Origin: Sphingobium sp.
GTDB taxonomy: Bacteria; Pseudomonadota; Alphaproteobacteria; Sphingomonadales; Sphingomonadaceae
NCBI GenBank assembly: GCA_017744605.1
Contig: JAGIAZ010000006.1
Span: 1 to 64,000, forward strand
Direction of reading: 5' to 3'
Length of the DNA: 64,000 nucleotides
A program made the position numbers and the translations under genes. Below, piece by piece: positions 1-9,120 of the stretch; the first letter of the stretch is position 1; each line of letters starts with the position of its first letter. The notes below the pieces were generated by a model, which made no database searches, was not told the origin of the DNA, and worked only from the letters and a program-made list of their open reading frames with translations.

Positions 1-279
1 GTGCTGTTCTTCCCCATGCACTTCCTGGGCATGAGCATGATGCAGCGCCGCGTTCCGGATTATACGGACGCGCTGGCCTACTGGAACGGCGTTGCGAGCC
101 ATGGCTATGAGATCGCGATCGCCGGCATGGCCGTGTTCTTCGTGAACATCGGCTGGTCGCTGTTCGCCGGCAAGAAGGCCGAGGGCAATCCCTGGGGCGA
201 GGGTGCGACCACGCTCGAGTGGACGCTGTCCAGCCCGCCGCCCTACCACCAGTTCGAGACCCTGCCGGTCATCGACTGA
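1..279 (+). CDS. ctaD: Cytochrome c oxidase subunit I, C-terminal end (partial)
   Basis: The window opens inside this gene, so only the last 92 residues are visible. They hold the terminal membrane helices (LFFPMHFLGM, then AIAGMAVFFVNIGWSLF) and the subunit I tail ending in a proline-rich segment (TLSSPPPYHQF). In the family this subunit carries heme a and the heme a3-CuB centre of the terminal oxidase in the inner membrane; the metal ligands lie upstream of the window. It is followed by ctaB, ctaG and ctaE, the usual alphaproteobacterial oxidase order. Identification is secure from the tail motif and neighbours; the true start is not visible. Confidence 0.93.
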   Translation: MLFFPMHFLGMSMMQRRVPDYTDALAYWNGVASHGYEIAIAGMAVFFVNIGWSLFAGKKAEGNPWGEGATTLEWTLSSPPPYHQFETLPVID

Positions 280-365
280 GGCGGGTCGGCCGGACAGGCC
301 GAGAGGAAACAGGAAAGGCCGGGGGCGCAGACAATGTCGCCCCCGCGTCGTTAAAGGGGAACCGC

Positions 366-434
366 ATGCCTGCGGGTGCGGTTCGCAAAGAGTTGGATTG
401 GCGCAGTGACGAATTCGGCCATGGCACTGGATAG
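366..434 (+). CDS. Possible 22-residue leader ORF overlapping the ctaB start
   Basis: An ATG sits 5 to 6 bases after a good Shine-Dalgarno-like stretch (AAAGGGGA) and opens a 22-codon frame that ends in TAG 14 bases inside ctaB. The ctaB ATG itself has no clear ribosome binding site, so the short frame could couple translation into ctaB. The peptide has no recognisable feature. It may equally be chance; no protein evidence is available. Confidence 0.3.
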   Translation: MPAGAVRKELDWRSDEFGHGTG

Positions 435-1353
435 CGAAGCTCGAGCGAACGCAGCATTGCTGCCCGCCGATTGGCGCGACTTCGTGGCGCTGACCAAGCC
501 GCGCGTCATGACGCTGGTCGTGTTCACCGGGCTTTGCGGGTTGCTCGTGGCGCCTGGCCATATCTCGCCCATTCTTGCCTTCACCGCGATCCTTTGCATC
601 GCGCTGGGCGCCGGTGCGGCGGGTGCGCTCAACCAATGGTATGAGGCGGATCGCGACGCGGCGATGAAGCGCACCGCCAAGCGGCCGCTTCCTGCCGGCC
701 GCATGGAGAAGCAGTCGGCCCTGCATTTCGGCGTCGGCCTCTCGGTCTTTTCGGTGCTGCTGATGGGCCTGGCGACCAACGTGCTGGCCGCCGCGATCCT
801 CGCCGTCTCGATCCTCTTCTACGTCTTCATCTACACGATCTGGCTCAAGCCTCGCACTGTCCAGAACATCGTCATCGGTGGTGCCGCTGGCGCCTTTCCG
901 CCGTTGATCGGCTGGGCGGCCGTGACCGGCGACGTTGCGCCGCTGCCCATCGCCCTGTTTGCGATCACCTTCTTCTGGACGCCGCCGCATTTCTGGGCGC
1001 TCGCCCTGTTCGTGCGCATGGATTATGCCAATGCCGGCATCCCGATGCTGCCCGTCGTCTCCGGGGAAGCGGTGACGCGGCGGCAGATCCTCTTCTATAC
1101 GGCGATCATGGGTGCTGCGGCGCTTGCGCCCGTGCTCCTGCAACTCACGGGCGTGATCTACGGTCTGACCGCGCTTGTTGCGACGGCGGTCTTTGCTGCC
1201 ATGGCCATGCAGGTCGCGCTGCGCCGCGAGAGCGATCCGGCGCAGATGCAGCCGGAGAAGCGCCTCTTCAAATATTCGCTGCTTTATCTCTTCCTCATCT
1301 ATGCCGCCGTGGTCGTCGATCACTGGGTCGGCTATGGAGTATCGTCGGTATGA
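421..1353 (+). CDS. ctaB: Protoheme IX farnesyltransferase (heme o synthase)
   Basis: UbiA-family membrane prenyltransferase that converts heme b to heme o for the aa3-type oxidase. The Asp-rich prenyl-diphosphate motif is visible ([15 protein letters not shown] followed by RPLP), as are about eight hydrophobic helices; 310 residues is normal for the family. The ORF track starts at a GTG at 376, but the ATG at 421 gives the usual length and is preferred. Neither has a strong ribosome binding site, and a short leader frame with a better one overlaps this start. The stop overlaps the next gene by ATGA, indicating translational coupling in the oxidase operon. Confidence 0.95.
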   Translation: MALDSEARANAALLPADWRDFVALTKPRVMTLVVFTGLCGLLVAPGHISPILAFTAILCIALGAGAAGALNQWYEADRDAAMKRTAKRPLPAGRMEKQSALHFGVGLSVFSVLLMGLATNVLAAAILAVSILFYVFIYTIWLKPRTVQNIVIGGAAGAFPPLIGWAAVTGDVAPLPIALFAITFFWTPPHFWALALFVRMDYANAGIPMLPVVSGEAVTRRQILFYTAIMGAAALAPVLLQLTGVIYGLTALVATAVFAAMAMQVALRRESDPAQMQPEKRLFKYSLLYLFLIYAAVVVDHWVGYGVSSV

Positions 1354-1487
1354 CCCCTGAGCAGCAGCAGGAAATCCAGAAGCGTCAGCGCAGCCGTTCG
1401 ATCGTGATGGCGCTCGTCCTGGCCGCGATGGTCATCCTCTTCTTCGCCGTCGCCTGGGCCAAGATCGCGCAGGGGTCGATGCATTGA
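1350..1487 (+). CDS. Small single-span membrane protein, CoxF-like
   Basis: A 45-residue protein too short for the ORF track: a Gln/Arg-rich N-terminus ([17 protein letters not shown]), one membrane helix ([18 protein letters not shown]) and a short tail. It starts in the ATGA overlap with ctaB and its TGA overlaps the TTG start of ctaG, so it is sandwiched in the operon with no spare bases. Small proteins at this position between ctaB and ctaG are annotated as CoxF in alphaproteobacteria and thought to act in oxidase assembly. Assignment is by position and topology; the exact role is unknown. Confidence 0.8.
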   Translation: MTPEQQQEIQKRQRSRSIVMALVLAAMVILFFAVAWAKIAQGSMH

Positions 1488-2062
1488 CGACCGCCGTACA
1501 GGGCAGGGGCAATCCGCGCCGGACCGCCATGATCGCGGCGCTGGCCGCGCTGTTCATGCTTGGTCTCGGCTTCGCCTCCGTTCCGCTCTATCGCATGTTC
1601 TGCGAGGCGACCGGCTGGGGCGGAACTACCCAGCGGGCCAGCGAAAAGCAGCTGGCTGCGCTCGCGAAGCCCGAAGCCGGCGCAGCGCGGACGGTCTCGA
1701 TCCGTTTCGATTCCAATGTGGCGCCGGGCATGCCCTGGAAGTTCTATCCCGAAAAGCGGGCTATGCCGGTCAAGGTCGGCGCCAAGAACATGGCGGTCTT
1801 CATCGCGAAGAACATGTCCGACAAGCCGGTGACCGGCCAGGCCACGTTCAACGTGACGCCGAGCCAGGCCGGCCCATACTTTACCAAGATCCAGTGCTTC
1901 TGTTTCACGGAGCAGACTCTCGCGCCGGGCCAGTCGGTCCGCATGCCGGTGCTCTTCTTCGTGGACAAGAAATTCCTAGACGATCCCGATGACAAGGATG
2001 TCCAGGAAATCACTTTGAGCTACACCTTCTATCCGGTTGAGAAGCCGGATCAGCAAGGCTAA
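1484..2062 (+). CDS. ctaG: Cytochrome c oxidase assembly protein CtaG/Cox11
   Basis: Copper chaperone that delivers copper to the CuB site of subunit I. It has one N-terminal membrane helix (about residues 14-34) followed by a periplasmic domain with the family copper-binding pair in the CFCF motif (about residue 140) and the nearby FNVTP and YF sequences. At 192 residues it is full length. The start is a TTG overlapping the stop of the small gene before it; the alternative internal ATG would remove the basic residues ahead of the helix. It belongs to the cta operon. Confidence 0.94.
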   Translation: MTTAVQGRGNPRRTAMIAALAALFMLGLGFASVPLYRMFCEATGWGGTTQRASEKQLAALAKPEAGAARTVSIRFDSNVAPGMPWKFYPEKRAMPVKVGAKNMAVFIAKNMSDKPVTGQATFNVTPSQAGPYFTKIQCFCFTEQTLAPGQSVRMPVLFFVDKKFLDDPDDKDVQEITLSYTFYPVEKPDQQG

Positions 2063-2093
2063 AGCACCCGAGAGACTAGACAGGGAACATCAT

Positions 2094-2924
2094 ATGTCCG
2101 GCGCCAAGAACCACGATTACCACATCCTTCCACCCGACATCGTGCCGCTCCTCGGCGCCATGTCGGCGCTGGTGATGGCGCTCGGCGCTGTCGCCTGGAT
2201 GCATCCGGCGGAAATGGGCGGCTGGGGCGGCGCGACGTTCAGCCTGGGCATGATCGGCGTGCTCTTCACCATGTTCATGTGGTGGTCGAAGGTCGTGCGC
2301 GAAGCGCAGGTCGGCGACCATACGCCGGTGGTGCAGTTGCACCTGCGCTACGGCATGATCCTGTTCATCGCCTCGGAAGTCATGTTCTTCGTCGGCTGGT
2401 TCTGGTCGTTCTTCGATTTCTCGCTGTTCCCCACGGCGTTGCCGCCGATCGACGGGCTGTTCCCGTCGAAGGGCATCGAGGTCATGAACGCGTTCGAGCT
2501 TCCGCTGCTCAATACGCTGATCCTGCTCTGCTCGGGTACGACCGTGACCTGGGCGCATCATGCCCTCATTCACGGCGATCGTGACGGTCTCAAGAAGGGC
2601 CTGTGGTGCACCATCCTGCTCGGCATTCTGTTCACCAGCATCCAGGCCTATGAATATGCTCACGCGCCCTTCGCGTTCGGCAAGACGCCTTATGGCTCGG
2701 CCTTCTATATGGCGACCGGCTTCCATGGCTTTCACGTCATCGTCGGTACGATCTTCCTGATCGTGAACCTGGTGCGCGCCTATAAGGGCCACTTCACGCC
2801 CCGGCAGCATTTCGGCTTCGAAGCGGCGGCCTGGTATTGGCACTTCGTCGACGTGGTCTGGCTGTTCCTGTTCTGCGTGATCTATGTATGGGGCGGCTGG
2901 GGTGCGCCGGTCCACGGCGGCTGA
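2094..2924 (+). CDS. ctaE: Cytochrome c oxidase subunit III
   Basis: A 276-residue integral membrane protein with seven hydrophobic helices and the subunit III hallmarks HDYHILPP near the N-terminus, [20 protein letters not shown] and the C-terminal [11 protein letters not shown]. It is a structural subunit of the aa3-type oxidase. The ATG at 2094 is chosen because it begins the conserved N-terminus and has a ribosome binding site (CAGGGA); the ORF track start at 2037 lies within ctaG. A strong hairpin terminator follows, closing this transcription unit. Confidence 0.96.
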   Translation: MSGAKNHDYHILPPDIVPLLGAMSALVMALGAVAWMHPAEMGGWGGATFSLGMIGVLFTMFMWWSKVVREAQVGDHTPVVQLHLRYGMILFIASEVMFFVGWFWSFFDFSLFPTALPPIDGLFPSKGIEVMNAFELPLLNTLILLCSGTTVTWAHHALIHGDRDGLKKGLWCTILLGILFTSIQAYEYAHAPFAFGKTPYGSAFYMATGFHGFHVIVGTIFLIVNLVRAYKGHFTPRQHFGFEAAAWYWHFVDVVWLFLFCVIYVWGGWGAPVHGG

Positions 2925-2943
2925 CGCGACGCAAAGGAAACGG

Positions 2944-2982
2944 AAGAGGCGCGTTCGGGAAGCCGGGCGCGCCTCTTGTTTT
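2944..2982 (+). terminator. Rho-independent terminator after ctaE
   Basis: A perfect 10-bp inverted repeat (AAGAGGCGCG ... CGCGCCTCTT) with a 14-base loop is followed by GTTTT. It lies 20 bases after the ctaE stop and before the DUF983 gene, so it probably separates the oxidase operon from the DUF983-surf1 pair or attenuates into it. Confidence 0.8.
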
Positions 2983-3010
2983 AGGGGTGCGGAAACATGA
3001 GCTTGAGACG

Positions 3011-3406
3011 ATGACCGCTAAGCCGCCCACGCCGCTTGTTCGTGCCGCCTTGCAGGCGCGCTGCCCGTCTTGCGAAGCCGCGCCACTGTTCGACGGCTGG
3101 GTCGGGTTCGCTTCGCATTGCCGTGCGTGCGGGCTCGATTATGGCAAGTTCAATGTCGGCGACGGGCCGGCGGCCTTCCTGATCCTCATCATCGGTGGGC
3201 TGGTCACGGCGCTCGCCCTGACGCTGCAGCTCAGTGCCCATCCGCCCTTCTGGGTGCACATCATTCTCTGGGTGCCGATCACCACCCTGTTGGTGATTCT
3301 GTGCCTGCGCGCGTCCAAGGCGGCGCTGCTGATCCTCGAATATCGGCATCAGGCGCGCGAAGGCCGGGTTGGCGGCACCACGCCGGACGCGAAGGAAGGC
3401 AGATGA
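3011..3406 (+). CDS. DUF983 family membrane protein
   Basis: A 131-residue protein with an N-terminal zinc-ribbon-like pattern of two Cys pairs (CPSCEA ... CRACGLDYG) and two membrane helices (FLILIIGGLVTALALTLQL and WVHIILWVPITTLLVIL). DUF983 proteins sit beside oxidase assembly genes in alphaproteobacteria; their function is not established. The ATG at 3011 follows GAGACG; the long upstream extension in the ORF track crosses the terminator. It overlaps surf1 by ATGA. Confidence 0.85.
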   Translation: MTAKPPTPLVRAALQARCPSCEAAPLFDGWVGFASHCRACGLDYGKFNVGDGPAAFLILIIGGLVTALALTLQLSAHPPFWVHIILWVPITTLLVILCLRASKAALLILEYRHQAREGRVGGTTPDAKEGR

Positions 3407-4032
3407 ACCGCCGCCTCCCCATCATTGCCACGCTGGTCGTCGGCCTCGCCGTTGCGGCGATGATCGGCCTCGGCGTCTGGCAGCTTGCGCGCCTCAAGCA
3501 GAAGGAAGCCGCGCTCGCGGCCTATCAGGTCAATCTGACGCGGCCCGTCACGGCCTATCCCGCGATGAACCCGGCGGATGACCGCCTGCTCTTCCGAACG
3601 CTTGCCGCCAACTGCCTGCGCGTAACGGGCTGGCAGGTGATCGGCGGGCGTAGCCGTGATGGCGCACCGGGGTGGCGGCACATCGCGACCTGCGCAACCG
3701 GCGCGGAAGGGCCAGGGCTGCTGGTCGACATGGGTGTCGGCAGCGATCCCCATGGCAAGGCGAACTGGACGGGCGGGCCAGTCAAGGGACGCGTCACGCA
3801 TGAACCGGATCCCCACAGCTTCCTGCTGCGCATGCTGGGGCGCGCCCCGCCGCTTCGTCTCATGATCGTGAACGAGACCGCGGCGCCGGGCCTCAGTGCC
3901 TCGCCGCTGCCCGATCCCTCGTCTGTGCCGAACAATCACTTCTCATACGCGATGCAGTGGTTCTTCTTCGCCGCGGTGGCGCTGGTTATCTATGGTCTTG
4001 CGCTGCGCAAGCGCTGGCGAGAAGGCAATTAG
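3403..4032 (+). CDS. SURF1 family oxidase assembly protein
   Basis: A 209-residue protein with the SURF1 topology: an N-terminal helix followed by the family motif LGVWQLARL, a periplasmic domain, and a C-terminal helix preceded by NNHFSYAMQWFFFA, the signature of the second SURF1 region. SURF1 proteins help insert heme a into subunit I. It starts in an ATGA overlap with the DUF983 gene, so both are made from one transcript. It is somewhat shorter than many homologues, with a compact middle domain. Confidence 0.92.
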   Translation: MNRRLPIIATLVVGLAVAAMIGLGVWQLARLKQKEAALAAYQVNLTRPVTAYPAMNPADDRLLFRTLAANCLRVTGWQVIGGRSRDGAPGWRHIATCATGAEGPGLLVDMGVGSDPHGKANWTGGPVKGRVTHEPDPHSFLLRMLGRAPPLRLMIVNETAAPGLSASPLPDPSSVPNNHFSYAMQWFFFAAVALVIYGLALRKRWREGN

Positions 4033-4195
4033 CCGTCACCCAACGGTCCTTCTCCCTTTCAGGGGAGAGGGGCTAGCGCCTGCCGGATATCGGCGATGAG
4101 AGAGCGTTCATCAGCGTCCCCCGATCCCCTTCACGGGCAAGCGAACAGGCACACCGTTGCACCCCCTGCAACTCGTCGCTAAGGCCGGGCGCGTC

Positions 4196-5596
4196 ATGCA
4201 GTATCAGAGCACCAGGGGAAGCGCTGCGGCGCTGGATTTCGAAGGCGCGACGCTTGCCGGCCTTGCGAGCGACGGCGGGCTTTATCTGCCGGAGCGCTGG
4301 CCGACCTTCACGGCGGACGCGTTCGCGGCGATGCGCGGCCTCTCTTATGTCGAGACGGCGGTACGGGTGATCGGGCCCTTCGTCGGCGACGCGCTGAGCG
4401 AAGCCGAGCTGCGCGATCTCTGCACCCAGGCTTATGCCCGCTTCGACCATGAGGCGGTGACGCCGCTCAAGCAGCTCGATCACCGGCACTGGCTGCTCGA
4501 ACTGTTTCACGGTCCCACGCTCGCGTTCAAGGACGTGGCGCTGCAGCTGCTTGGCCTGCTGTTCGAGACGTTCCTCAGCCGCCGCGACACGCACATCACC
4601 ATCGTCGGCGCAACCTCGGGCGACACCGGCTCGGCCGCCATCGATGCCGTGGCGGGTCGCGCCAAGATCGACATCTTCATGCTGCACCCGGTCGGCCGGG
4701 TCAGCGAGGTGCAGCGCAAGCAGATGACGACGGTGCTCGCGCCCAATGTCTACAACATCGCCGTCGAGGGCAGCTTCGACGATGCGCAGGCGCTGGTGAA
4801 GCGCATGTTCAACGATGCGGACTTCGCGGCGCGCTACGATCTCTCGGCGGTCAACAGCATCAACTGGGCCCGCCTCGTCGCCCAGGTCGTCTATTATGTC
4901 TATGTCGGCGTCCGCCTCGGTGCGCCCGAGCGCAGTGTCGCCTTCGCGGTTCCGACCGGCAATTTCGGCGATGTCTTCGCTGGCTATGTCGCCGCGCAAA
5001 TGGGCCTGCCGATCGAGAGGCTGATCGTCGCGACTAATGTCAACGACATCCTGCATCGTGCCTTGTCCTCGGGGGACTATAGCCAGGGCACGGTCACGCC
5101 GACCGCCACGCCAAGCATGGACATCCAGGTCTCGTCCAATTTCGAGCGGCTGCTGTTCGATCTCGGCGGGCGTAACGGTGGCGCGCTTGCCGAGCAGATG
5201 CGCGGCTTCGAGGCGACCAAGGCCATGCGCCTCACCAATGCGCAGCGCGAGGGCGCGGCCAGGCTGTTCGGATCGGCGCGTATCGACGAGATGGACATGA
5301 ATCGCGCGATGCGTTGGGCCTATGACGCGGCGGGCGAGATCATCGATCCGCACAGCGCCGTTGGCCTTGCCGCCGCGTTGGCGGCGGATATCGATCCGTC
5401 CGTGCCCGTGGTCACGCTGGCGACGGCGCATCCGGCCAAGTTCCGCGACGCGGTCGAGCGCGCTACCGGCGTGCGCCCCACGCTGCCCTCCCGCACCGGC
5501 GACCTGTTCGGCCGCGAAGAGCGCTATGTGACGCTGCCCGCCACCTTCGAAGCGGTGACCAGCTATATTGCCGAGCATGCAACGCCAAGGACCTGA
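4196..5596 (+). CDS. thrC: Threonine synthase
   Basis: PLP enzyme that turns O-phosphohomoserine into threonine in the cytoplasm. The PLP lysine lies in HGPTLAFKDVALQLLG and the phosphate-binding loop is GATSGDTGSAA; the N-terminal YQSTRG and SDGGLYLPE motifs are typical of the long bacterial class. At 466 residues from the ATG at 4196 it has family length; the TTG start at 4157 in the ORF track adds an unsupported extension. It follows surf1 after 160 bases, an order often seen in sphingomonads. Confidence 0.96.
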   Translation: MQYQSTRGSAAALDFEGATLAGLASDGGLYLPERWPTFTADAFAAMRGLSYVETAVRVIGPFVGDALSEAELRDLCTQAYARFDHEAVTPLKQLDHRHWLLELFHGPTLAFKDVALQLLGLLFETFLSRRDTHITIVGATSGDTGSAAIDAVAGRAKIDIFMLHPVGRVSEVQRKQMTTVLAPNVYNIAVEGSFDDAQALVKRMFNDADFAARYDLSAVNSINWARLVAQVVYYVYVGVRLGAPERSVAFAVPTGNFGDVFAGYVAAQMGLPIERLIVATNVNDILHRALSSGDYSQGTVTPTATPSMDIQVSSNFERLLFDLGGRNGGALAEQMRGFEATKAMRLTNAQREGAARLFGSARIDEMDMNRAMRWAYDAAGEIIDPHSAVGLAAALAADIDPSVPVVTLATAHPAKFRDAVERATGVRPTLPSRTGDLFGREERYVTLPATFEAVTSYIAEHATPRT

Positions 5597-5601
5597 CAGT
5601 T

Positions 5602-5713
5602 CCGTTCGTGTCGAGCGAAGTCGAGACACGCGTAGCGCCGTCCTGACGGTTCTCGACTTCGCCCGTCCTGAGCGCCTGCCGCAGGCTGGCAGTCGAAGGG
5701 CTCGAACCGAACG
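5602..5713. repeat. REP-like intergenic dyad, family A copy 1
   Basis: The thrC-methyltransferase gap is filled by inverted repeats: CCGTTCG at the left edge answers CGAACCGAACGG at the right edge, with an inner hairpin GTGTCGAGCGAAGTCGAGACAC and a second dyad around CTCGACTTCG / CAGTCGAAGGG. A second, partly diverged copy with the same outer arms lies at 9419-9510. Such elements are common between sphingomonad genes; function unknown. Confidence 0.7.
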
Positions 5714-5722
5714 GAGGAGATG

Positions 5723-6595
5723 ATGGACCTTTCGACCCTCATCGCCGAGCCCTGGGCGGACTATGGCCTCATCGACAGCGGCGGCGGCGTGAAGCTTGAG
5801 CGCTACGGCCGGTATCGCTTCGTCCGCCCCGAGCCGCAGGCCATGTGGGACCCCGCCGGCACCAATTGGGACGCGCATGGCGAATTCGTGCCCGCATCGG
5901 ACGAGGACGGCGGCGGGCGCTGGCAGTTCGACAAACCCGTGCCGCGCGAAGGCTGGCCGCTCTCATGGCAGGACGTGCGCTTTCAGGCGAACTGCACGCC
6001 CTTCCGCCATCTCGGCTTTTTCCCGGACATGGCGCCGGTCTGGAGCTGGGGCCGGGCGCAGCTGGCCGGGCTCGAAAAGCCGCAATTCCTGAACCTGTTC
6101 GGTTATACCGGCGTCGGCACCCTGGCTTTCTCGGCCGCAGGCGCAGACTGCGTCCATGTCGACGCGTCGAAGAAATCGGTCGCGCAGGCCCGGGAGAATG
6201 CCGCGCTCTCCGGCATGAGCGATCGGCCCGTCCGCTGGATCATCGACGATGCCGCCAAGTTTGTCGCGCGCGAAGCCCGGCGCGGCCGCCGCTATGACGG
6301 CATCCTGCTCGATCCGCCCAAATTCGGCCGCGGTCCGGAGGGCGAGGTCTGGCGGCTGGAAGAGGACCTGCCGGGCGTCATCGCCGGCTGTCGCCAGCTG
6401 CTCGATGCGGACAGCCGCTTCCTGTTCCTCACCGTCTACGCCGTACGCATGTCCGCGCTGGCGATCGGCGAGCTCGTCCGCGCCCATTTCGCCGACCTGC
6501 CCGGCAAGGTCGAATGCGGTGAACTGGCCGTGCGCGAAGAGGCGCGTGGGTTGTTGCTGCCGACGGCGATCTGGGCGCGCTGGTCGCGGGGTTAG
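5723..6595 (+). CDS. Class I SAM-dependent methyltransferase, RlmI/RlmL-like
   Basis: A 290-residue methyltransferase. The SAM-binding glycine motif is FLNLFGYTGVGTLAFSAAGA followed by an acidic residue (HVDASKKSV), and the catalytic-type motif LDPPKFGRG matches the DPPxF signature of the 23S rRNA cytosine methyltransferases RlmI/RlmL. It lacks the N-terminal PUA domain of E. coli RlmI, so the exact nucleotide modified is uncertain. The second ATG (5723) is preferred because GGAGG lies 5 bases upstream; the first ATG (5720) is too close to it. It ends 4 bases into the convergent hypothetical gene. Confidence 0.85.
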   Translation: MDLSTLIAEPWADYGLIDSGGGVKLERYGRYRFVRPEPQAMWDPAGTNWDAHGEFVPASDEDGGGRWQFDKPVPREGWPLSWQDVRFQANCTPFRHLGFFPDMAPVWSWGRAQLAGLEKPQFLNLFGYTGVGTLAFSAAGADCVHVDASKKSVAQARENAALSGMSDRPVRWIIDDAAKFVAREARRGRRYDGILLDPPKFGRGPEGEVWRLEEDLPGVIAGCRQLLDADSRFLFLTVYAVRMSALAIGELVRAHFADLPGKVECGELAVREEARGLLLPTAIWARWSRG

Positions 6596-7155
6596 CGTGC
6601 CAGAATATCGATAAATTTGAAATCGCCGGTCGAACAACCCAGCTCGATTTTACGTGCTCCGTTTAATTTCACATCCATCACGCGGGTCGTTCCGGCGAGC
6701 TTGATGGTGAGGTGTTCTCCGTCGAGCGCGATTTCGAAGGGCAGCGCTTGGCCCAAAGGCAAAGACCCGAGGGTCTCTTGAGACGGCGTGCCATCACCCG
6801 CTTTTCTGATGATCGCGATCGTCACCGATGCGCCTTCGCGAACGATCTTTTTTGTGGGCACAGATGCGGTCAACCCAATGCCGATCCAACGACGGCCCTC
6901 CGCCTCGGAAAGCCGCAGCTGGGCAGAGGGTGACCATTCGCCCTCGCGGTAAAGCATGTCAGCCTTAAGAGAACCGACAATGCTCCACTGCTCCGGACGA
7001 AGCATCACTTCCATTCTGGAAAAGTGCCCCGGCGTGGCATCGCAATCGAAATAGATTTGCCCGGCTTCAGCGGCCTTGCCGGGCATTGCTGAAACCAATG
7101 CGCACGCAGCTACGATTACCGCGCGCGAACGCCATACCGTCTGGTTTTCCCCCAC
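6592..7155 (-). CDS. Hypothetical exported protein
   Basis: A 187-residue protein of unknown family. The N-terminus looks like a signal peptide (RSRAVIVAACALVSAMPGKAAEA). The rest is predicted soluble and beta-rich with two Cys (FDCDATP and LGCSTGD) that could pair in the periplasm. The start is a GTG overlapping the stop of the upstream NTF2-like gene by one base, so the two are probably co-transcribed. Base composition looks less GC-rich than the neighbours, for example many AAA, TTT and ATT codons, which hints at later acquisition. No function can be assigned. Confidence 0.7.
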   Translation of the reverse strand: MGENQTVWRSRAVIVAACALVSAMPGKAAEAGQIYFDCDATPGHFSRMEVMLRPEQWSIVGSLKADMLYREGEWSPSAQLRLSEAEGRRWIGIGLTASVPTKKIVREGASVTIAIIRKAGDGTPSQETLGSLPLGQALPFEIALDGEHLTIKLAGTTRVMDVKLNGARKIELGCSTGDFKFIDILAR

Positions 7156-7727
7156 TACTTATCCTTCGACAGGTCATAGTCCTTGCGCGGCGTATGGCTC
7201 GCATCGCAGAAATCCGGGAGCCCCGAGTCCGCGATCACCACGCGCTTGGTGATGCGCCATTGGCCGTTCCGCTTGACCAGCCGGTCATATTCGCGGCCCT
7301 GTTCGACGAATCGGGGCGGCGCCTTCACCTGCTCATTGATGATGCCGGTCCAGATGAACTTGGCCGTCGCCGTATCGCCGGTCACGCTGATTTCCGGATT
7401 GGTCAGCAGCATGTGGAAGGTGCCCTTGGGCAGCGGCTGCGTCGCGCCCAGATCCTTGTAGGATTGGTCGATCCCCGCCTTGCCCATGTAGATCTTGCCG
7501 CACAGGTCGAACGTCGCGTCGTCGGTATAGTAATCCGAGAAGCTATGGCCGTTGCCGCCGAGATTGCCATAATAGCTGGTGATGAGGTCCTCGATCTGGA
7601 TCCGGTCGAGCAGCGTCGCCATCGTGGTCTGCGCCGGCTGTGTCGATCCCGGCGCGGCCAGGACCATTCCAACACCCATTGCCGACAAGCCAATGACGCG
7701 ACGTGCACCCTTTGCCAGGCTGTGCAT
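7155..7727 (-). CDS. Exported SnoaL/NTF2-like protein
   Basis: A 190-residue protein: an N-terminal signal peptide (RRVIGLSAMGVGMVLAAPGSTQ), then an NTF2-like fold with the characteristic opening helix DRIQIEDLITSYY, the YTDDATFDL strand and the closing NGQWRITKRVVI. Such proteins are small-ligand binding pockets or minor enzymes; no catalytic pair can be named with confidence. The ATG at 7727 is chosen because GAGAGAGGG stands directly before it; the ORF track extends far upstream without support. It overlaps the next minus-strand gene by one base. Confidence 0.8.
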   Translation of the reverse strand: MHSLAKGARRVIGLSAMGVGMVLAAPGSTQPAQTTMATLLDRIQIEDLITSYYGNLGGNGHSFSDYYTDDATFDLCGKIYMGKAGIDQSYKDLGATQPLPKGTFHMLLTNPEISVTGDTATAKFIWTGIINEQVKAPPRFVEQGREYDRLVKRNGQWRITKRVVIADSGLPDFCDASHTPRKDYDLSKDK

Positions 7728-7858
7728 CCCTCTCTCCCTCATGCTCTGTTTGTGGAAGCTTAGGCGATTGCTCGGTTCAAACAAGGATAAGCTGTTCCCC
7801 GGCCTGCGTCGGGAAACGGCTCCTTGATACCGATTTTCGCGACGTCGCGGCCGATATT

Positions 7859-8500
7859 CTAATCCCGCCCGGCCCGTAGCGCCGCGCCGCCGACCAGCGG
7901 GCAGAGCACGACCAGCAGCAGCGAGCTTGCCGCAACCAGCTTGAGTGCGCCGATACCGGCGTCGCTCAGCGATCCGGCGCCGAAGATCAGGATCGGTATG
8001 GCGAGCGGCAACACGAGCAATCCCGCCAGCGCGCCGCTGCCCTTGAGGCCAGCCGTCAGCGCCGCCACCAGCAGCGTGAGCGCGGCGAGGCCGGGCGTTC
8101 CTAGGGCCAGACCGAGCTCGACCACCAGGATCGTCGAACCGTCGAGCTTGAGGAGCGCGGCCGAGGGCAGCGCGGCGATGAGCAGTGGCGGGCCGAAGCT
8201 CAGCCAATGCGCGATAAGCTTGGCGAGCAGGATGGTGCCTTCGCCGGTGCCGCGCACGACGAGCTGGTCGATGACGCCGGTGTCGCGGTCCGGCTCGATC
8301 AGCCGGTCGATGGGGAGGAGGCTCGCGAGCAGCGCCGCGATCCAGAGGAGGCCGCCGCCGGTCTTGCCGAGCAGGGCCGCATCCGGGCCGACGGCGAACG
8401 GGAAGAGCGCGGCGATCAGTAGCAGGAAGGCAAGCGGCAACCAGAGGCCGCCGCCCCGCAATGCACGCATGAGGTCGCGGGCGATGAGCGCGCCGATCAT
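7859..8500 (-). CDS. ccmB: Heme exporter protein CcmB
   Basis: A 213-residue membrane protein with six hydrophobic helices, opening with the CcmB-type [11 protein letters not shown] and containing [19 protein letters not shown], the conserved cytoplasmic stretch of the family. With CcmA it forms the ABC transporter of the system I cytochrome c maturation pathway. It overlaps ccmA by ATGA. ccmC, ccmD and the rest of the pathway are not in the window; downstream lies only an unrelated gene. Confidence 0.93.
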   Translation of the reverse strand: MIGALIARDLMRALRGGGLWLPLAFLLLIAALFPFAVGPDAALLGKTGGGLLWIAALLASLLPIDRLIEPDRDTGVIDQLVVRGTGEGTILLAKLIAHWLSFGPPLLIAALPSAALLKLDGSTILVVELGLALGTPGLAALTLLVAALTAGLKGSGALAGLLVLPLAIPILIFGAGSLSDAGIGALKLVAASSLLLVVLCPLVGGAALRAGRD

Positions 8501-9096
8501 GCCGGAGCCTCTTCCGGCGCTGCGAGCGTCAGTTCGCCGTCGTGGCGCCAGCCGAGTGGCATGTGGGATGCAGCAAGGATGATGCCTCCTCTCGCGCGGT
8601 GATGTTCGACTGCCTGGGCCAGCGCCTGCGCGGACGCGACATCGAGGCCGTTGGCCGGCTCGTCGAGCAGCCAGATGTTCGCGCCCGACGCAATCGTCCG
8701 GGCGAGCGCGGCGCGCTTGCGCTGGCCGGTCGAGAGGATACGGACCGGGATGTCGGCAAGGTGGCCGATGCCGAGGTCGGCGAGCGCGGCATCGACGCGG
8801 TCGAGACCGACGCCGTCCAGCTTCGCCCAGAAACCGAGCGCGGCGCGGAGCGTTTTCTCGCGGTCGAGGGCGGCCGCTTCATCGGTGAGGGCGATCGTGC
8901 CATCGCCTTCTACGGTCCCGGCAATGGGCGAGAGCAGGCCCGCGACGATGCGCAGCAGGCTCGATTTGCCGATGCCGTTGGGCCCGGCGATGAGCGCGCT
9001 CTGACCGGCTGCGAGATCGAGGTCGAGGCCGGCGAAGAGCAGCCGCCCGCCACGACGGCAGGCGAGGCCCTTGATCGCAAGCCATGCCGCGCTCAT
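8497..9096 (-). CDS. ccmA: Heme exporter ATP-binding protein CcmA
   Basis: A 199-residue ABC ATPase: Walker [10 protein letters not shown], signature [13 protein letters not shown] (a variant of LSGGQ as in CcmA proteins), Walker [12 protein letters not shown] and H-loop ASHMP. It powers the CcmAB transporter in cytochrome c maturation. The ATG at 9096 gives the family length; the ORF track start 83 codons upstream runs through the divergent pterin dehydratase promoter. The divergent gene begins only 24 bases away. Confidence 0.94.
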   Translation of the reverse strand: MSAAWLAIKGLACRRGGRLLFAGLDLDLAAGQSALIAGPNGIGKSSLLRIVAGLLSPIAGTVEGDGTIALTDEAAALDREKTLRAALGFWAKLDGVGLDRVDAALADLGIGHLADIPVRILSTGQRKRAALARTIASGANIWLLDEPANGLDVASAQALAQAVEHHRARGGIILAASHMPLGWRHDGELTLAAPEEAPA

Positions 9097-9120
9097 CCTA
9101 CGGCCTTGAGGAGAGAGACC

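Noticed and set aside
4046-4085. Hairpin CTCCCTTTCAGGGGAG after surf1 as a terminator
   Set aside because: Stem is short and imperfect with no T-run; more likely a fragment of a common intergenic repeat.
4073-5878. 601-residue minus-strand ORF opposite thrC
   Set aside because: It is the antisense shadow of thrC: highly Arg/Asp/His-rich with no family motif, while thrC has clear PLP motifs.
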